Assembly: GCF_011682065.1 (NCBI RefSeq)
Contig: NZ_VUYU01000029.1
Location: 23,904 to 87,903 of the forward strand
Origin: Massilia rubra
GTDB taxonomy: Bacteria > Pseudomonadota > Gammaproteobacteria > Burkholderiales > Burkholderiaceae_D
DNA length: 64,000 nucleotides
Direction: 5' to 3'
Numbering within the stretch: the stretch's first letter is position 1; every line of letters starts with the position of its first letter. Positions 8,652-16,720 of the stretch are shown here, in pieces. The notes beneath the pieces were generated by a model that was given only the letters and a program-made list of their open reading frames with translations, made no database searches and was not told the DNA's origin. A program made the position numbers and the translations under genes.

Positions 8652-9533
8652 ATGACGACCGACATCGCAGTGAGCCTGTCCGACACCCCGTTCGCCGCTG
8701 AACCGGACGCGCTGCCCCTCTGGCCGGACCCGGATGCGAGCGCCGCCATCGCCGGCTGGGCGCCCGCGCTCCCGTTGTATGACATCGAAGCGATGATCCT
8801 GAGCGGCGACGATGGCGGCACGCCTTACTGGTTCGCGTTGCCGTACGACGTACCCGACGACAGCGCGCGCGAAGCTGTGGTGAGCGGCAGCGACGACGCC
8901 GACATCCTGCACGGGCGCGAAGGCGCCGACCTGCTGTTCGGGCTCGAAGGCGACGATATCCTGCAGGATGTACGCGGCAATAACCTGTTCGACGGCGGCG
9001 CCGGCGACGACATCATCGAAGGCGCGGGCCGCAGCCTGTACATCGGCGGCGCCGGCAACGACACCATCACCGCCTGGGGCGCCGACTTCACGCTCGCCTT
9101 CAACGCCGGCGACGGCTTTGACACAGTCGTGTTGTGCGCGCTCGGCCCGGCCACCATCTCGCTCGGCCTGGGCATCGTTGCGGCGAATGTGCTCGTCAGC
9201 AGGAATGGCGGCGACCTGCTCGTGCACACCGGCGCCGCCGAAGGCATGGCGCTGAGCGGCTGGTACGACAATCCCGCGCCCGAAGCGCTCAGCGTGCAAG
9301 TGATCGGGGAGGGCGGTGTCCAGCTCTACGACCTGATGGCGCTGATCGCCGGCGTCAACGAGCAGCAGGGCGCGCGGCTCGGCCAGCCCGGCATGGACGG
9401 CGCCGCCCCGGCCGGCGGCGAACTGGCGGTGGTCTATGCCACCAGCGCCGCCGGCATCGAGATCACCGGCGCCAGCGCCGCCGTGTGGACCGACGCTTTC
9501 GGCTTCATCGCGGGCCTGGGCCTGCTGTTGTAG
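8652..9533 (+). CDS. RTX-type calcium-binding repeat protein
   Basis: 293 aa from ATG 8652 behind CTGGAG. Residues about 85-150 hold hemolysin-type nonapeptide repeats (GSDDADILHG, GADLLFGLEGDDIL, FDGGAGDDIIEG, YIGGAGNDTI) that would form a calcium-binding beta-roll. The following segment (FNAGDGFDTVVL...) is the domain that often follows RTX repeats. No N-terminal signal is visible, as expected for type I secretion, but no ABC exporter, membrane-fusion protein or catalytic domain is encoded nearby. The last 29 bases overlap the 3' end of the convergent membrane-protein gene. Confidence 0.75.
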   Translation: MTTDIAVSLSDTPFAAEPDALPLWPDPDASAAIAGWAPALPLYDIEAMILSGDDGGTPYWFALPYDVPDDSAREAVVSGSDDADILHGREGADLLFGLEGDDILQDVRGNNLFDGGAGDDIIEGAGRSLYIGGAGNDTITAWGADFTLAFNAGDGFDTVVLCALGPATISLGLGIVAANVLVSRNGGDLLVHTGAAEGMALSGWYDNPAPEALSVQVIGEGGVQLYDLMALIAGVNEQQGARLGQPGMDGAAPAGGELAVVYATSAAGIEITGASAAVWTDAFGFIAGLGLLL

Positions 9534-9945
9534 GCGCCGGCACGGTCCACGGCGTGCCGGGCGCGCGCCAGTATTGGCGCGCGATGTGCCGCCACGGCAG
9601 CACCAGCGGCACCAGCACGATGCCGATCGCGCAGGCGAACAGGGTTTCGGCGGCATACGCGTCGAGGCCCGGTCCCATCCACATCGGCAGGGCGAAGGCG
9701 AGGACCCAGATGATCTTCCAGGCCAGCTCGAAGAGCAGCAGCGGCAGCATGCGCAGCGGATAGCGCAATCCCAGCACCGACAGCAGGCACAAGGCGCCGA
9801 GCAGCGAGCGCACCACGGTGCCGGCGTTGGCCGTCACGCCGGGCGGCGCGATGATCGTCGGCCACATGGTCAGGCCCAGTCCCACCACCAGCAGCAGGTA
9901 CATGGCGCGTAACAGGGACAGTCTTACTGTGCTGATCTGGTTCAT
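9505..9945 (-). CDS. Small integral membrane protein
   Basis: 146 aa with four predicted membrane helices (about residues 10-28, 41-57, 64-88 and 98-118). It starts with ATGA overlapping the stop of the DUF4386 gene, so it is the last gene of that operon. Its tail runs 29 bases into the convergent RTX gene; the last 15 residues (Pro/Gly-rich) are therefore antisense-constrained and may be non-conserved. Family not recognised. Confidence 0.7.
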   Translation of the reverse strand: MNQISTVRLSLLRAMYLLLVVGLGLTMWPTIIAPPGVTANAGTVVRSLLGALCLLSVLGLRYPLRMLPLLLFELAWKIIWVLAFALPMWMGPGLDAYAAETLFACAIGIVLVPLVLPWRHIARQYWRAPGTPWTVPAPTTAGPGPR

Positions 9946-10685
9946 GATGCGACTCCTTCAATAGTCAGTTGATCCCAAGCCGGGATGTTGATGCCCTTGA
10001 ACAGCAGGTACAGGCAGAATGCGCTTTCGCCGATAAACGACGGCGCCAGGATCGCCGGAAAAACTGCTTCATGCAGGGTGGGCGAGAGCACCATGATGAA
10101 GGTGTTGAGCAGGTAGCACAGGCCGGCGAGCTGCATCAGCATCCCGAGCGGCGCCGGAAAATAGCCGGACCTGCGCAGCAGGTGGCCGACGATGACGCAT
10201 TCGACCCCGAAGAACATCAGCGCCACCGCGAACGCATGCGAATGGCCGACGATGGCCAGGTAGGCCATGGCCTGCGCCTGCCCCGGGTCGATGCCGAGGC
10301 GCCCGGCGGCCAGCAGCGTCGAGAGCGCGCCTTGCAGTTGCAGGGCGCTGACGCTTTCGACCGCCAGCGACACCAGCGCGAAGAACATGGCCAGCAGGGT
10401 CAGGTGCTTGTTCACGGGCCGCAGCAGCACGTACCAGGCCAGCGACAGCGCGACCGCGCACAGCAGCAGCAAGAGCTGGCCGGCCACGCCGACGCGCCAC
10501 AGCCATTCGGAGGCGAGGATGCGGCGGGCGGTTTCGGCGGCATTGCCGGAAACGACCAGGCTGTTGCGGATCAGTGTCTCGCCCAGCAGCCCGATGACGA
10601 TGATGACAAGGTACAGCGCGCCGGCGATGCGCGCGGTGCGCAGGGCCTCTTTACCGCCGGGTTCAATCCACTGCTGGTACGGCAT
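9942..10685 (-). CDS. DUF4386 family membrane protein
   Basis: 247 aa from ATG 10685, preceded by CAGGAG on the minus strand; the longer in-frame start lacks such a site. Six or seven hydrophobic helices fill the protein. The opening ARIAGALYLVIIVIGLLGE and the central QLLLLLCAVALSLAWYVLLRPVN and GVECVIVGHLLRRSGYFP are typical of DUF4386, a membrane family of unknown role often found next to ArsR/TetR regulators. Here it follows an ArsR-type regulator and a small coiled-coil membrane protein. Confidence 0.8.
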   Translation of the reverse strand: MPYQQWIEPGGKEALRTARIAGALYLVIIVIGLLGETLIRNSLVVSGNAAETARRILASEWLWRVGVAGQLLLLLCAVALSLAWYVLLRPVNKHLTLLAMFFALVSLAVESVSALQLQGALSTLLAAGRLGIDPGQAQAMAYLAIVGHSHAFAVALMFFGVECVIVGHLLRRSGYFPAPLGMLMQLAGLCYLLNTFIMVLSPTLHEAVFPAILAPSFIGESAFCLYLLFKGINIPAWDQLTIEGVAS

Positions 10686-10740
10686 GGTGTTCTCCTGGTG
10701 AGGTGCAAAAATCGATTGGCGCGGCAAGCGCGGTGTAGGC

Positions 10741-10998
10741 TTACTCGACGTCGCGCAGCATTTTCTCGACGGCGGCCACGCGCGTTTTCACCTCCGTCAT
10801 ATGGGCGTTGATGGCGCCCAGCGCGGCCGACGTTTCCGCCTGTGCCGCCGCGGCCTGCGCCGCGAGCTGGCGGTAGGCTTCGTCGCTGGCCAGGCGCGCC
10901 CTGGCCTGGACGATGGCGGCCAGATACTTCATGCCGAAAATGAGCAGGACGGTCACGAGCGGCAGCCCGATGGTGATCAAAAAGACGTGTTCGGACAT
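10741..10998 (-). CDS. Small single-pass membrane protein with coiled coil
   Basis: 85 aa: a short periplasmic N-terminus, one membrane helix (about residues 6-30), then an Ala/Gln-rich amphipathic helix (residues 35-83) predicted to form a coiled coil. It sits 9 bases after the ArsR-type regulator and 55 bases before the DUF4386 gene on the same strand. The plan recalls PspB-like membrane adaptors, but there is no sequence evidence for homology. Confidence 0.72.
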   Translation of the reverse strand: MSEHVFLITIGLPLVTVLLIFGMKYLAAIVQARARLASDEAYRQLAAQAAAAQAETSAALGAINAHMTEVKTRVAAVEKMLRDVE

Positions 10999-11007
10999 AA
11001 TTGGGCT

Positions 11008-11340
11008 CTATTTTTCAGGGTTGATGGTAAGCGACCTGGCTGCCTCGGCGATCGTCCCGGGCGTGAGCGCCACCGCGAAGCTGGCCGCTTCGAAGTAGTT
11101 AAGCGCTTTGCCGTCGTGCGACAGTTCGAGGCGGCTGGTCACGAGGCCGGCGTGTTCGAGTTTTTGAAGATGCAGGTGCAGCAGGGGCCGGCTGATGCCA
11201 AGGTCGCGCGCAAGCTGGCTGACGTAATTGCGTCCGCCCGCTGACAGGGCTGCAATGATGCGCAGCCGGTGCGGATTGGCGAGGGCCGACAGGATCGCCA
11301 GCAACTGGTCTCCGTCGATTGTTGGTATATTTTCTTTCAC
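11008..11340 (-). CDS. ArsR-type winged-helix transcriptional regulator
   Basis: About 110 aa from the GTG at 11340. The body is a winged HTH: LLAILSALANPHRLRIIAAL, then NYVSQLARDLGISRPLLHLHLQKLEHAGLV (recognition helix), then the wing. No cysteine metal-binding motif is present, so it is unlikely to be a classical arsenic sensor. Only this GTG fits the family length; a longer frame to 11679 is open but has no HTH-related sequence. It heads the operon with the coiled-coil protein, the DUF4386 protein and another membrane protein, and probably controls them. Confidence 0.78.
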   Translation of the reverse strand: MKENIPTIDGDQLLAILSALANPHRLRIIAALSAGGRNYVSQLARDLGISRPLLHLHLQKLEHAGLVTSRLELSHDGKALNYFEAASFAVALTPGTIAEAARSLTINPEK

Positions 11341-11346
11341 CTGTAA

Positions 11347-11375
11347 ACAATATCTGACACATGACAGCGGGTCAA
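11347..11375 (-). promoter_or_regulatory. Sigma-70-type promoter of the ArsR operon
   Basis: On the minus strand, TTGACC (11370-11375) and TATTGT (11347-11352) are separated by exactly 17 bases. The expected transcription start falls at or next to the GTG start codon at 11340, implying a leaderless or nearly leaderless mRNA. Confidence 0.6.
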
Positions 11376-11705
11376 GCGAATTGTCCGGAATGGGTAAAAA
11401 TGACCCTGTCGCCAGTAGGGCGAGTCTGATAGACTCGCGGCGATTGTTGTGTTTGTGTCGAACCAGCCTGCCGTAACGCCGCTGCCAGCTTCCATGGAAC
11501 GCTGGACCGGGTCCGACGGCCCGCGTGTGGCTGGTGCGATGACTTAACGCGGCAAAAGTACCGTTTCCAAGCGCTGCCACAGGCAGGTCGAGCAGAACTT
11601 GTCGAGGTGCGCCACGTCGGCCGATTCCCAGCGCGGAAGCGGCCCCGCCTTGCCCGTGTCTGCGACTTGCTGGTGGCACCTATCCGCCATTTTTACAGGG
11701 ATGCC
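11376..11705. other. Intergenic region between divergent operons
   Basis: About 330 bases between the ArsR operon promoter and the acyl-CoA dehydrogenase-like gene. Reading frames are open on both strands but show no family signal. No inverted repeat or plus-strand promoter stands out. Confidence 0.4.
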
Positions 11706-12824
11706 ATGACTTATCTTCACACACTCGACACCATCGTCAGCACCATCGTGCTGCCAGCCGCCCCCGACACCGACCGCGAAGCCCGCTTTCCGCGCGCCGC
11801 CATCGACGCGCTGGGCCAGGCCGGCCTGCTCGGCCTTGTCAGCAGCAAGGACGTGGGCGGCATGGGCCTCGGTTTGCCCGAGGCTGCGCAACTGATCGAG
11901 CGCCTGGCCAAGGCCTGCCCGTCGACCGCGATGATCGTCTGCATGCACCTGTGCGCGGCCACCGTGCTGGAAAAATTCGCCACTGAAAACGTGCGCCGCG
12001 ACGTCGCTTGCGGGCGCCACCTGAGCACCCTGGCCTGGTCCGACAACGGCTCGCGCAGCCACTTCTGGGCGCCGGTCGGCACTGCGCGCCAGGAGGGCGA
12101 TGGCATCGTCATCGACGGCAGCAAGTCGATGGTCACCGCCGCCGGCGAAGCCGATTCGTACGTCTGGTCGACCGCGCCGGTGGCCAAAGAAGGCGCCAGC
12201 ACCCTGTGGCTGGTCGACAGCAAGAGCGCCGGCCTCTCCGAACCGAAAGCGTTCGACGGCATGGGCTTGCGCGGCAACCGTTCCTCGCCGATCAGCGCAA
12301 GCGGCGTGCGCGTCACCCCGGCGGCCATGCTCGGCGTGGACGGCGGCGGCTTCGACATCATGATCGGCGCGGTGCTGCCGGTGTTCTCGACCCTGATCGC
12401 CTCGTCCTCGCTGGGGCAGATGGAGGCGGTGCTGGAAGCGGCGTGCGCGCACGCGGCCGGCAGCAAGCTCGAACACCTGGGCAGCTCCTTGTCGGAACTG
12501 CCGACCATCCGCGCCTACCTGGCGCGCGCCCGCATCCAGGCCGACATGGTGCGCACCCTGCGCGACGATACGCTCGCCGCGCTGGCCGCCAACCGTCCGG
12601 ACGCCATGCTGCGCGTGATGCAGGTCAAAGCGGCAGCGGCCGAAGCGGCGCTGGAAGTGACCGACACCGCCATGCGCGTGTGCGGCGGCGCGGCCTTCCG
12701 CAAGGATGTCGGCATCGAACGTTACTTCCGCGACGCGCGCGCCGCCTCGGTCATGGCGCCGACCTCCGACGTGCTGTTCGATTTTATCGGCAAGGCCGTT
12801 TGCGGCATGCCGGTGTTCGGTTAA
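11706..12824 (+). CDS. Acyl-CoA dehydrogenase-superfamily flavoprotein
   Basis: 372 aa from ATG 11706. It has the acyl-CoA dehydrogenase layout: helical N-domain (FPRAAIDALGQAGLLGLV, SKDVGGMGLGLPEA), central beta-domain (YVWSTAPVAKEG...LWLVD, GLRGNRSSPISASGVRV), and helical C-domain (VMQVKAAAAEAALEVTDTAMRVCGG, IERYFRDAR). The C-terminal MAPTSDVLFDFIGKA differs from the GTNE-type ending of beta-oxidation enzymes and is more like oxidative or N-/C-hydroxylating members; substrate unknown. It is the first of three tightly linked genes; the next starts 10 bases after its stop, behind AAGGAG. Confidence 0.82.
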   Translation: MTYLHTLDTIVSTIVLPAAPDTDREARFPRAAIDALGQAGLLGLVSSKDVGGMGLGLPEAAQLIERLAKACPSTAMIVCMHLCAATVLEKFATENVRRDVACGRHLSTLAWSDNGSRSHFWAPVGTARQEGDGIVIDGSKSMVTAAGEADSYVWSTAPVAKEGASTLWLVDSKSAGLSEPKAFDGMGLRGNRSSPISASGVRVTPAAMLGVDGGGFDIMIGAVLPVFSTLIASSSLGQMEAVLEAACAHAAGSKLEHLGSSLSELPTIRAYLARARIQADMVRTLRDDTLAALAANRPDAMLRVMQVKAAAAEAALEVTDTAMRVCGGAAFRKDVGIERYFRDARAASVMAPTSDVLFDFIGKAVCGMPVFG

Positions 12825-12834
12825 GGAGCGCGCG

Positions 12835-13689
12835 ATGAACACACCATTGATGATGGGCGCCGTGGCCTACGCACCGAAAGTCGTGACGATCTGGGAAGGC
12901 TTCAAGGAGTACTTCCGCCGCCATGATTTCGAATTCGATTACATTTTGTACTCCAACTACGAGCGCCAGGTTCAGGCGCAGTTCGACGGCAGCATTGCGC
13001 TGGCGTGGAATTCGCCGCTGGCCTGGGTGCGGGCCGACCGCATGGCGCGCGCACGCGGGCTTGAAGTGAGCGCGCTGGCCATGCGCGACAGCGACTGCGA
13101 CCTGACCTCGGTGCTGGTCACGCGGACCGGCCCGCTGCTCACGCTGGAACAACTCAAGGGCAAGACGATCGGGTTTGGCGCCATCGACTCGCCGCAGGCG
13201 CACCTGATTCCGCTCGACCTGCTGCGCCAGCACGGCATGCTGGCCGGGCGCGATTACACGGCGCGCCGCTTCGACGTTTTGGGCGGCAAGCACGGCGACC
13301 ATATCGGCGGCGAACGCGAGGCCGCGCTGGCGCTCATCGCCGGCGAGATCGACGCCGCCTGGATGATCGACAGTAACCACATGGCCTTTTCGCGCGAAGG
13401 CGTGCTGCCGGCCGGCGCCACCACGATCCTGGCGCGCACGGCGCCGTTCGATCACTGTAACTTCACGGTCAGCCCCGGCGCGCCGGCGGAGAGAATCGCG
13501 CGCTTCGGCGAACTGCTGCTGGCCATGAGCTGGGACGACCCGGAAGTGCGCCCGCTGCTCGAACTCGAGGGCCTGAAAACCTGGCTGCCGGGACGCACGA
13601 GCGGCTACGACGCGCTGGTGCGGGCGGTGGACGACGAAGCTTTCTACGACGCGGAAGGGAAGATCCTTGCCACCGACTATCGATATTGA
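12835..13689 (+). CDS. PhnD/SsuA-like substrate-binding-fold protein, no signal peptide
   Basis: 284 aa. The opening MMGAVAYAPKVVTIWEGFKEYF, WNSPLAWVRADRMA, LEQLKGKTIGFGAIDSPQAHLIP and GEIDAAWMIDSNH match the type 2 periplasmic binding fold of phosphonate/phosphate and sulfonate binding proteins. There is no hydrophobic N-terminus or lipobox and no ABC permease or ATPase nearby, so it is probably cytoplasmic, as in enzymes built on this fold such as MqnA/MqnD and THI5. Between a flavoprotein and a diiron-like protein, it may bind or transform their substrate; this is inference. Confidence 0.78.
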   Translation: MNTPLMMGAVAYAPKVVTIWEGFKEYFRRHDFEFDYILYSNYERQVQAQFDGSIALAWNSPLAWVRADRMARARGLEVSALAMRDSDCDLTSVLVTRTGPLLTLEQLKGKTIGFGAIDSPQAHLIPLDLLRQHGMLAGRDYTARRFDVLGGKHGDHIGGEREAALALIAGEIDAAWMIDSNHMAFSREGVLPAGATTILARTAPFDHCNFTVSPGAPAERIARFGELLLAMSWDDPEVRPLLELEGLKTWLPGRTSGYDALVRAVDDEAFYDAEGKILATDYRY

Positions 13690-14869
13690 GGACCTGGGCT
13701 TCGACGCCGGCGCCCACCTGCTGGTCAAGCACGGCTTGCAGCAGCTGGCGCCGGGCGAGGAGCTCGATGTCACGGGCAGCGGCGCGGGCTGGGACGGGCA
13801 ACTGGGCGCCTGGTGCCGCAGCCAGGGGCACCCGTGCGCGCCGCATGACGTGGACGGGCGCAAGCTCGTGCGCGTGACGCGCGGCGGCGCCTCGGCCGGC
13901 CGCTGGCGCGCCGCGCTGCACAGCGGCCATGCCGACCCGCGTGCCGATGGCGCCATCGCCGACCAGGCCAAGGCCCAGTGGGGCCTGGCCGCGCGCGGCG
14001 CCACCGTCGAAGCGGGGTCGCCGGCCATGCAATTTCGCCTCGACCAGAAGGAAGAAGTGTGGGCCGAGCGCGCGGCCGACCTGTACGCGCAGGCTGCCGC
14101 CGCCCAGTGGGACCCGGAGACGGCCATCGACTGGAAGGCCGACTTCACCTTGCCCGACATGGTCGAAGACGCGGTGGTGCAGGTGCTGACCTACATGATC
14201 GAAAACGAAGTGGCGGCGCTGGTGGTGCCGGCGCGCTTTTTGGGGCAGGTGCATCCGCATTTTCGAGAAGTGCAGGCGGTGCTGGCGATCCAGGTGGCTG
14301 ACGAAGCGCGCCACATCGAGGTGTTCACGCGGCGCGTGCGGCTCAAGGGCAGGGAGCCGGGCCTGTCGACGGCGGGCGGGCAAAGCTCGCTCAAGACGCT
14401 GCTCGACGAGCAGGATTTTTCGGTGGCCGAGTTTTTGCTGTCGGTGCTGGGGGAGGGCACGTTCGTCAGCCTGCTGCACTTCTTGCATGCGTACGCGCCG
14501 GACCCGGTCACGCGCCAGATCGCGCGCCTGGCCGCGCGCGACGAAGCGCGCCATGTCGCCTTCGGCATGACGCACCTGGCGGCGCGGCTCGAACGCGAGC
14601 CGGCCTTTCGCACGCGCCTGGCCAACGCGGTCCAGTCGCGCAACGATGCGCTGGCGGCCAGCTCGGGACTGAACGAAGAAGTGTTCGATTCCCTGATCCT
14701 GCTGGCGGCGGGCGCGCTGACCCCGGGCGCGATCGCGGCCGGCTATGTGCGGGTGCAGCAGCTGATGGTGGACATGGCCGAAGGGCGCCAGTCGCGCCTG
14801 GAGCGGCTGGGGTTTTCGAAGGCCGAGGCGCGCCAGTTGTCGGCGCTGCATACACGCAATTTCATGTGA
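13667..14869 (+). CDS. TusA-like domain fused to ferritin-like diiron protein
   Basis: 400 aa from TTG 13667, behind GGAAGGGAAG and overlapping the previous gene by 23 bases. Residues 5-70 follow the TusA pattern (IEDLGF...GLQQLAPGEELDVTG, LGAWCRSQGH, DGRKLVRVTRGG), but the CPxP active-site motif is replaced by DAGA, so persulfide chemistry is not expected there. Residues about 110-390 are a helical ferritin-like domain with iron-ligand candidates E179/E181, E213 and H216 (DEARH), E263 (GEGTF), E293 and H296 (second DEARH). These fit a carboxylate-bridged diiron oxygenase-like site. The neighbours suggest an oxidative step on an unknown metabolite. Confidence 0.75.
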   Translation: MPPTIDIEDLGFDAGAHLLVKHGLQQLAPGEELDVTGSGAGWDGQLGAWCRSQGHPCAPHDVDGRKLVRVTRGGASAGRWRAALHSGHADPRADGAIADQAKAQWGLAARGATVEAGSPAMQFRLDQKEEVWAERAADLYAQAAAAQWDPETAIDWKADFTLPDMVEDAVVQVLTYMIENEVAALVVPARFLGQVHPHFREVQAVLAIQVADEARHIEVFTRRVRLKGREPGLSTAGGQSSLKTLLDEQDFSVAEFLLSVLGEGTFVSLLHFLHAYAPDPVTRQIARLAARDEARHVAFGMTHLAARLEREPAFRTRLANAVQSRNDALAASSGLNEEVFDSLILLAAGALTPGAIAAGYVRVQQLMVDMAEGRQSRLERLGFSKAEARQLSALHTRNFM

Positions 14870-14879
14870 GGCCGCGCCG

Positions 14880-15347
14880 ATGATGACGATGCTCAAGGCG
14901 CTGTTGCTATGCCTCGCGCTGGCCTTGGCGGCATGCGATGTGTCGCCCGCCGCATCGGACGCGCCGGCACCGGCCTACGTCGCCGGCACCGTCATCGATG
15001 GTTTCCGCATCGTGGTGGCGATCAAGGATACGCACCCCTTGCTGAACGAGCACGAGAAAAAAGTGAGCGTTTACAGGGACAAGCAATTATTGGCGTCAAC
15101 CACGTATCCCGATCCGGGTGGCTTTGCCAGTCTTTACGTGCATCGCCACGCCGGCAGGATCTACATCGTCGATGGCCTGGGCAATGGCATGACCATCGAT
15201 ACGGTTGCCGGTACGGTCCGAGCCGGAATCGACGCGGATGGCGACGCGCTCGATCGGGTGCGGCCCGACCGCGGAACGTTCAGGTTTGCCGATCATCCGG
15301 CCAACGAGTACGCCTGGTTCCCGGCCATGCCCGACCAGCAGAAGTAG
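14880..15347 (+). CDS. Hypothetical lipoprotein
   Basis: 155 aa. The N-terminus (MMTMLKALLLCLALALAAC) is a lipoprotein signal with lipobox LAAC, Cys at residue 19. The mature part is short and beta-rich (AGTVIDGFRIVVAIKD, IYIVDGLGNGMTID) with no family I recognise. The exact Met (14880, 14883 or 14889) is undecided. It follows the TusA/ferritin gene by 10 bases and could be co-transcribed. Confidence 0.68.
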   Translation: MMTMLKALLLCLALALAACDVSPAASDAPAPAYVAGTVIDGFRIVVAIKDTHPLLNEHEKKVSVYRDKQLLASTTYPDPGGFASLYVHRHAGRIYIVDGLGNGMTIDTVAGTVRAGIDADGDALDRVRPDRGTFRFADHPANEYAWFPAMPDQQK

Positions 15348-15360
15348 AAGGGAAGCGACC

Positions 15361-15705
15361 TTGAACGAGCTACTTCAAGAACTTAACCGTCGCGGCGGAT
15401 GGGACTGGTGCATCCGCTCGTTCGACGGCGACGCCTTGCACCTGTCGGCGGGGAGTTCCTTGTCGGCCGTCCGGCACATGGTGGCGTTCGGCGGGGTGTC
15501 TTACCTCGCCTGCCCCAGCGTCTTTCACCATCCCGTATTCCGTCTGGCCCGAGCGGACGAGCGTCTGGCGCTGGGCGCCGTCACCGCGCTCGGCGAGGAC
15601 GAGCTGGTGGTGGCGATCGATGCCGACAGTACGGGCGGCATGGCGCTGGCAAGCTATTTTATCGTTGCCACCTCGGCGACACTGGACGTGCCCGGCGCGG
15701 CCTGA
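15361..15705 (+). CDS. Small hypothetical cytoplasmic protein
   Basis: 114 aa from TTG 15361, chosen because GGAAG precedes it and because an upstream extension would run through the preceding lipoprotein gene. Sequence features: NELLQELNRRGGWDWCIRSFDG, GVSYLACPSVFHHPVFRLA, ELVVAIDADS. It resembles small single-domain proteins of the kind found beside secreted-protein genes, but I cannot name a family. It lies 13 bases after the lipoprotein gene. Confidence 0.6.
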   Translation: MNELLQELNRRGGWDWCIRSFDGDALHLSAGSSLSAVRHMVAFGGVSYLACPSVFHHPVFRLARADERLALGAVTALGEDELVVAIDADSTGGMALASYFIVATSATLDVPGAA

Positions 15706-15760
15706 TGCGCCGCAGGCTACAATGCCCGCCTGCTTTGTGAATCTCGGATAGGAATGCGAC

Positions 15761-16690
15761 ATGCAACTCAAGATCGTTGTTGCCGGCCTGATGGCGCTGG
15801 CGTGCTCGTTGCCGGCGTCCGCGCAGACGGCCGAGCGGGCCGGCGGCCAGCGCAAGCTTGCTGCCAAGCCGGATGGGCTCGGCACAGTGCTTCCCGCCGG
15901 CCTGACCGCGCAACAGCTGGTCGCCCTGATCGCGCCTGGCCGCGACCCCGCGCTGGCCACCCTGGTCGGCGCAAAAGCCTGGCCGCATCGCGCCAATACC
16001 TACGTGGTCATCGCTTGTTTCGTGCGCAGCAAAGCGGAACGCGCGTCGGAGCAGAAATACAGCAAGGAGCCGAGCTGCGAAAGAATGTACCAGCCAGGCG
16101 AGGTGCCGCACTATGTCGACCGGCCGACTTATCTGGGTGTGGTGCAGTACCAGGGCGGCGGCGCCGCGCCGACGCTCGTTGCCAGCTACGGGAAACCGTA
16201 CGATGTCAGGACCCGATGGGATGCCTCCGGCCTCGACGGCCCTGACGGCGACCCCGGCCTTCCCGCAGGCGCGGCGGGAGGCCTGCTGCCCGAAACGGTC
16301 AATCGTTTCGACTTCGCTCCCTACAAGATCACCGCGACGGAAACGGCGATCGGACTGCGCCTCGGCTGGCATGAGGGCTATGCCGGCGGTGGGGCGTTTT
16401 ATGAAGCGCTGGCGCTGTTCCGGATCGACGGCGACAAGCTGGTCAATATTCTGTCGGAACCGATCGCTTTTCACAGCAACCTGGCCGGGGAACTGCACAA
16501 GGATGGCACCAGGGAGCGGGAAATTGCGGAAGGAACGAGCGTGCTGTCCATTCTTCCGGGCACGACCAACGGCTACGCCGACCTGGAAATGCGCATGCTC
16601 AAAAGCAAGTGGAAGCAAGTCTTCACCTGGGACGGCAAGGCGGCCAGATACGTGCCCGCCAAGCCGGCGCCGGGAGCGAAAAGTCGCTGA
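15761..16690 (+). CDS. Secreted protein of unknown family, tandem paralogue 1
   Basis: 309 aa with a signal peptide (MQLKIVVAGLMALACSLPASAQ). It shares with the next two genes the segments GLGTVLPAGLTAQQLVALIAPGRD, LVGAKAWPHRANTYVVIACF, YLGVVQYQ, LVASYGKPYD, FDFAPYKITATETAIGLRLGWHEGYAGG, LFRIDGDKLVNILSEPI and NGYADLEM. Two cysteines in the N-terminal half (one in VIACF, one about 28 residues later) are kept in all three copies and could form a disulfide. Family not recognised; probably periplasmic. Confidence 0.75.
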   Translation: MQLKIVVAGLMALACSLPASAQTAERAGGQRKLAAKPDGLGTVLPAGLTAQQLVALIAPGRDPALATLVGAKAWPHRANTYVVIACFVRSKAERASEQKYSKEPSCERMYQPGEVPHYVDRPTYLGVVQYQGGGAAPTLVASYGKPYDVRTRWDASGLDGPDGDPGLPAGAAGGLLPETVNRFDFAPYKITATETAIGLRLGWHEGYAGGGAFYEALALFRIDGDKLVNILSEPIAFHSNLAGELHKDGTREREIAEGTSVLSILPGTTNGYADLEMRMLKSKWKQVFTWDGKAARYVPAKPAPGAKSR

Positions 16691-16720
16691 GGCGCCACCC
16701 TGTACCGTCGAGGAGTTTCC

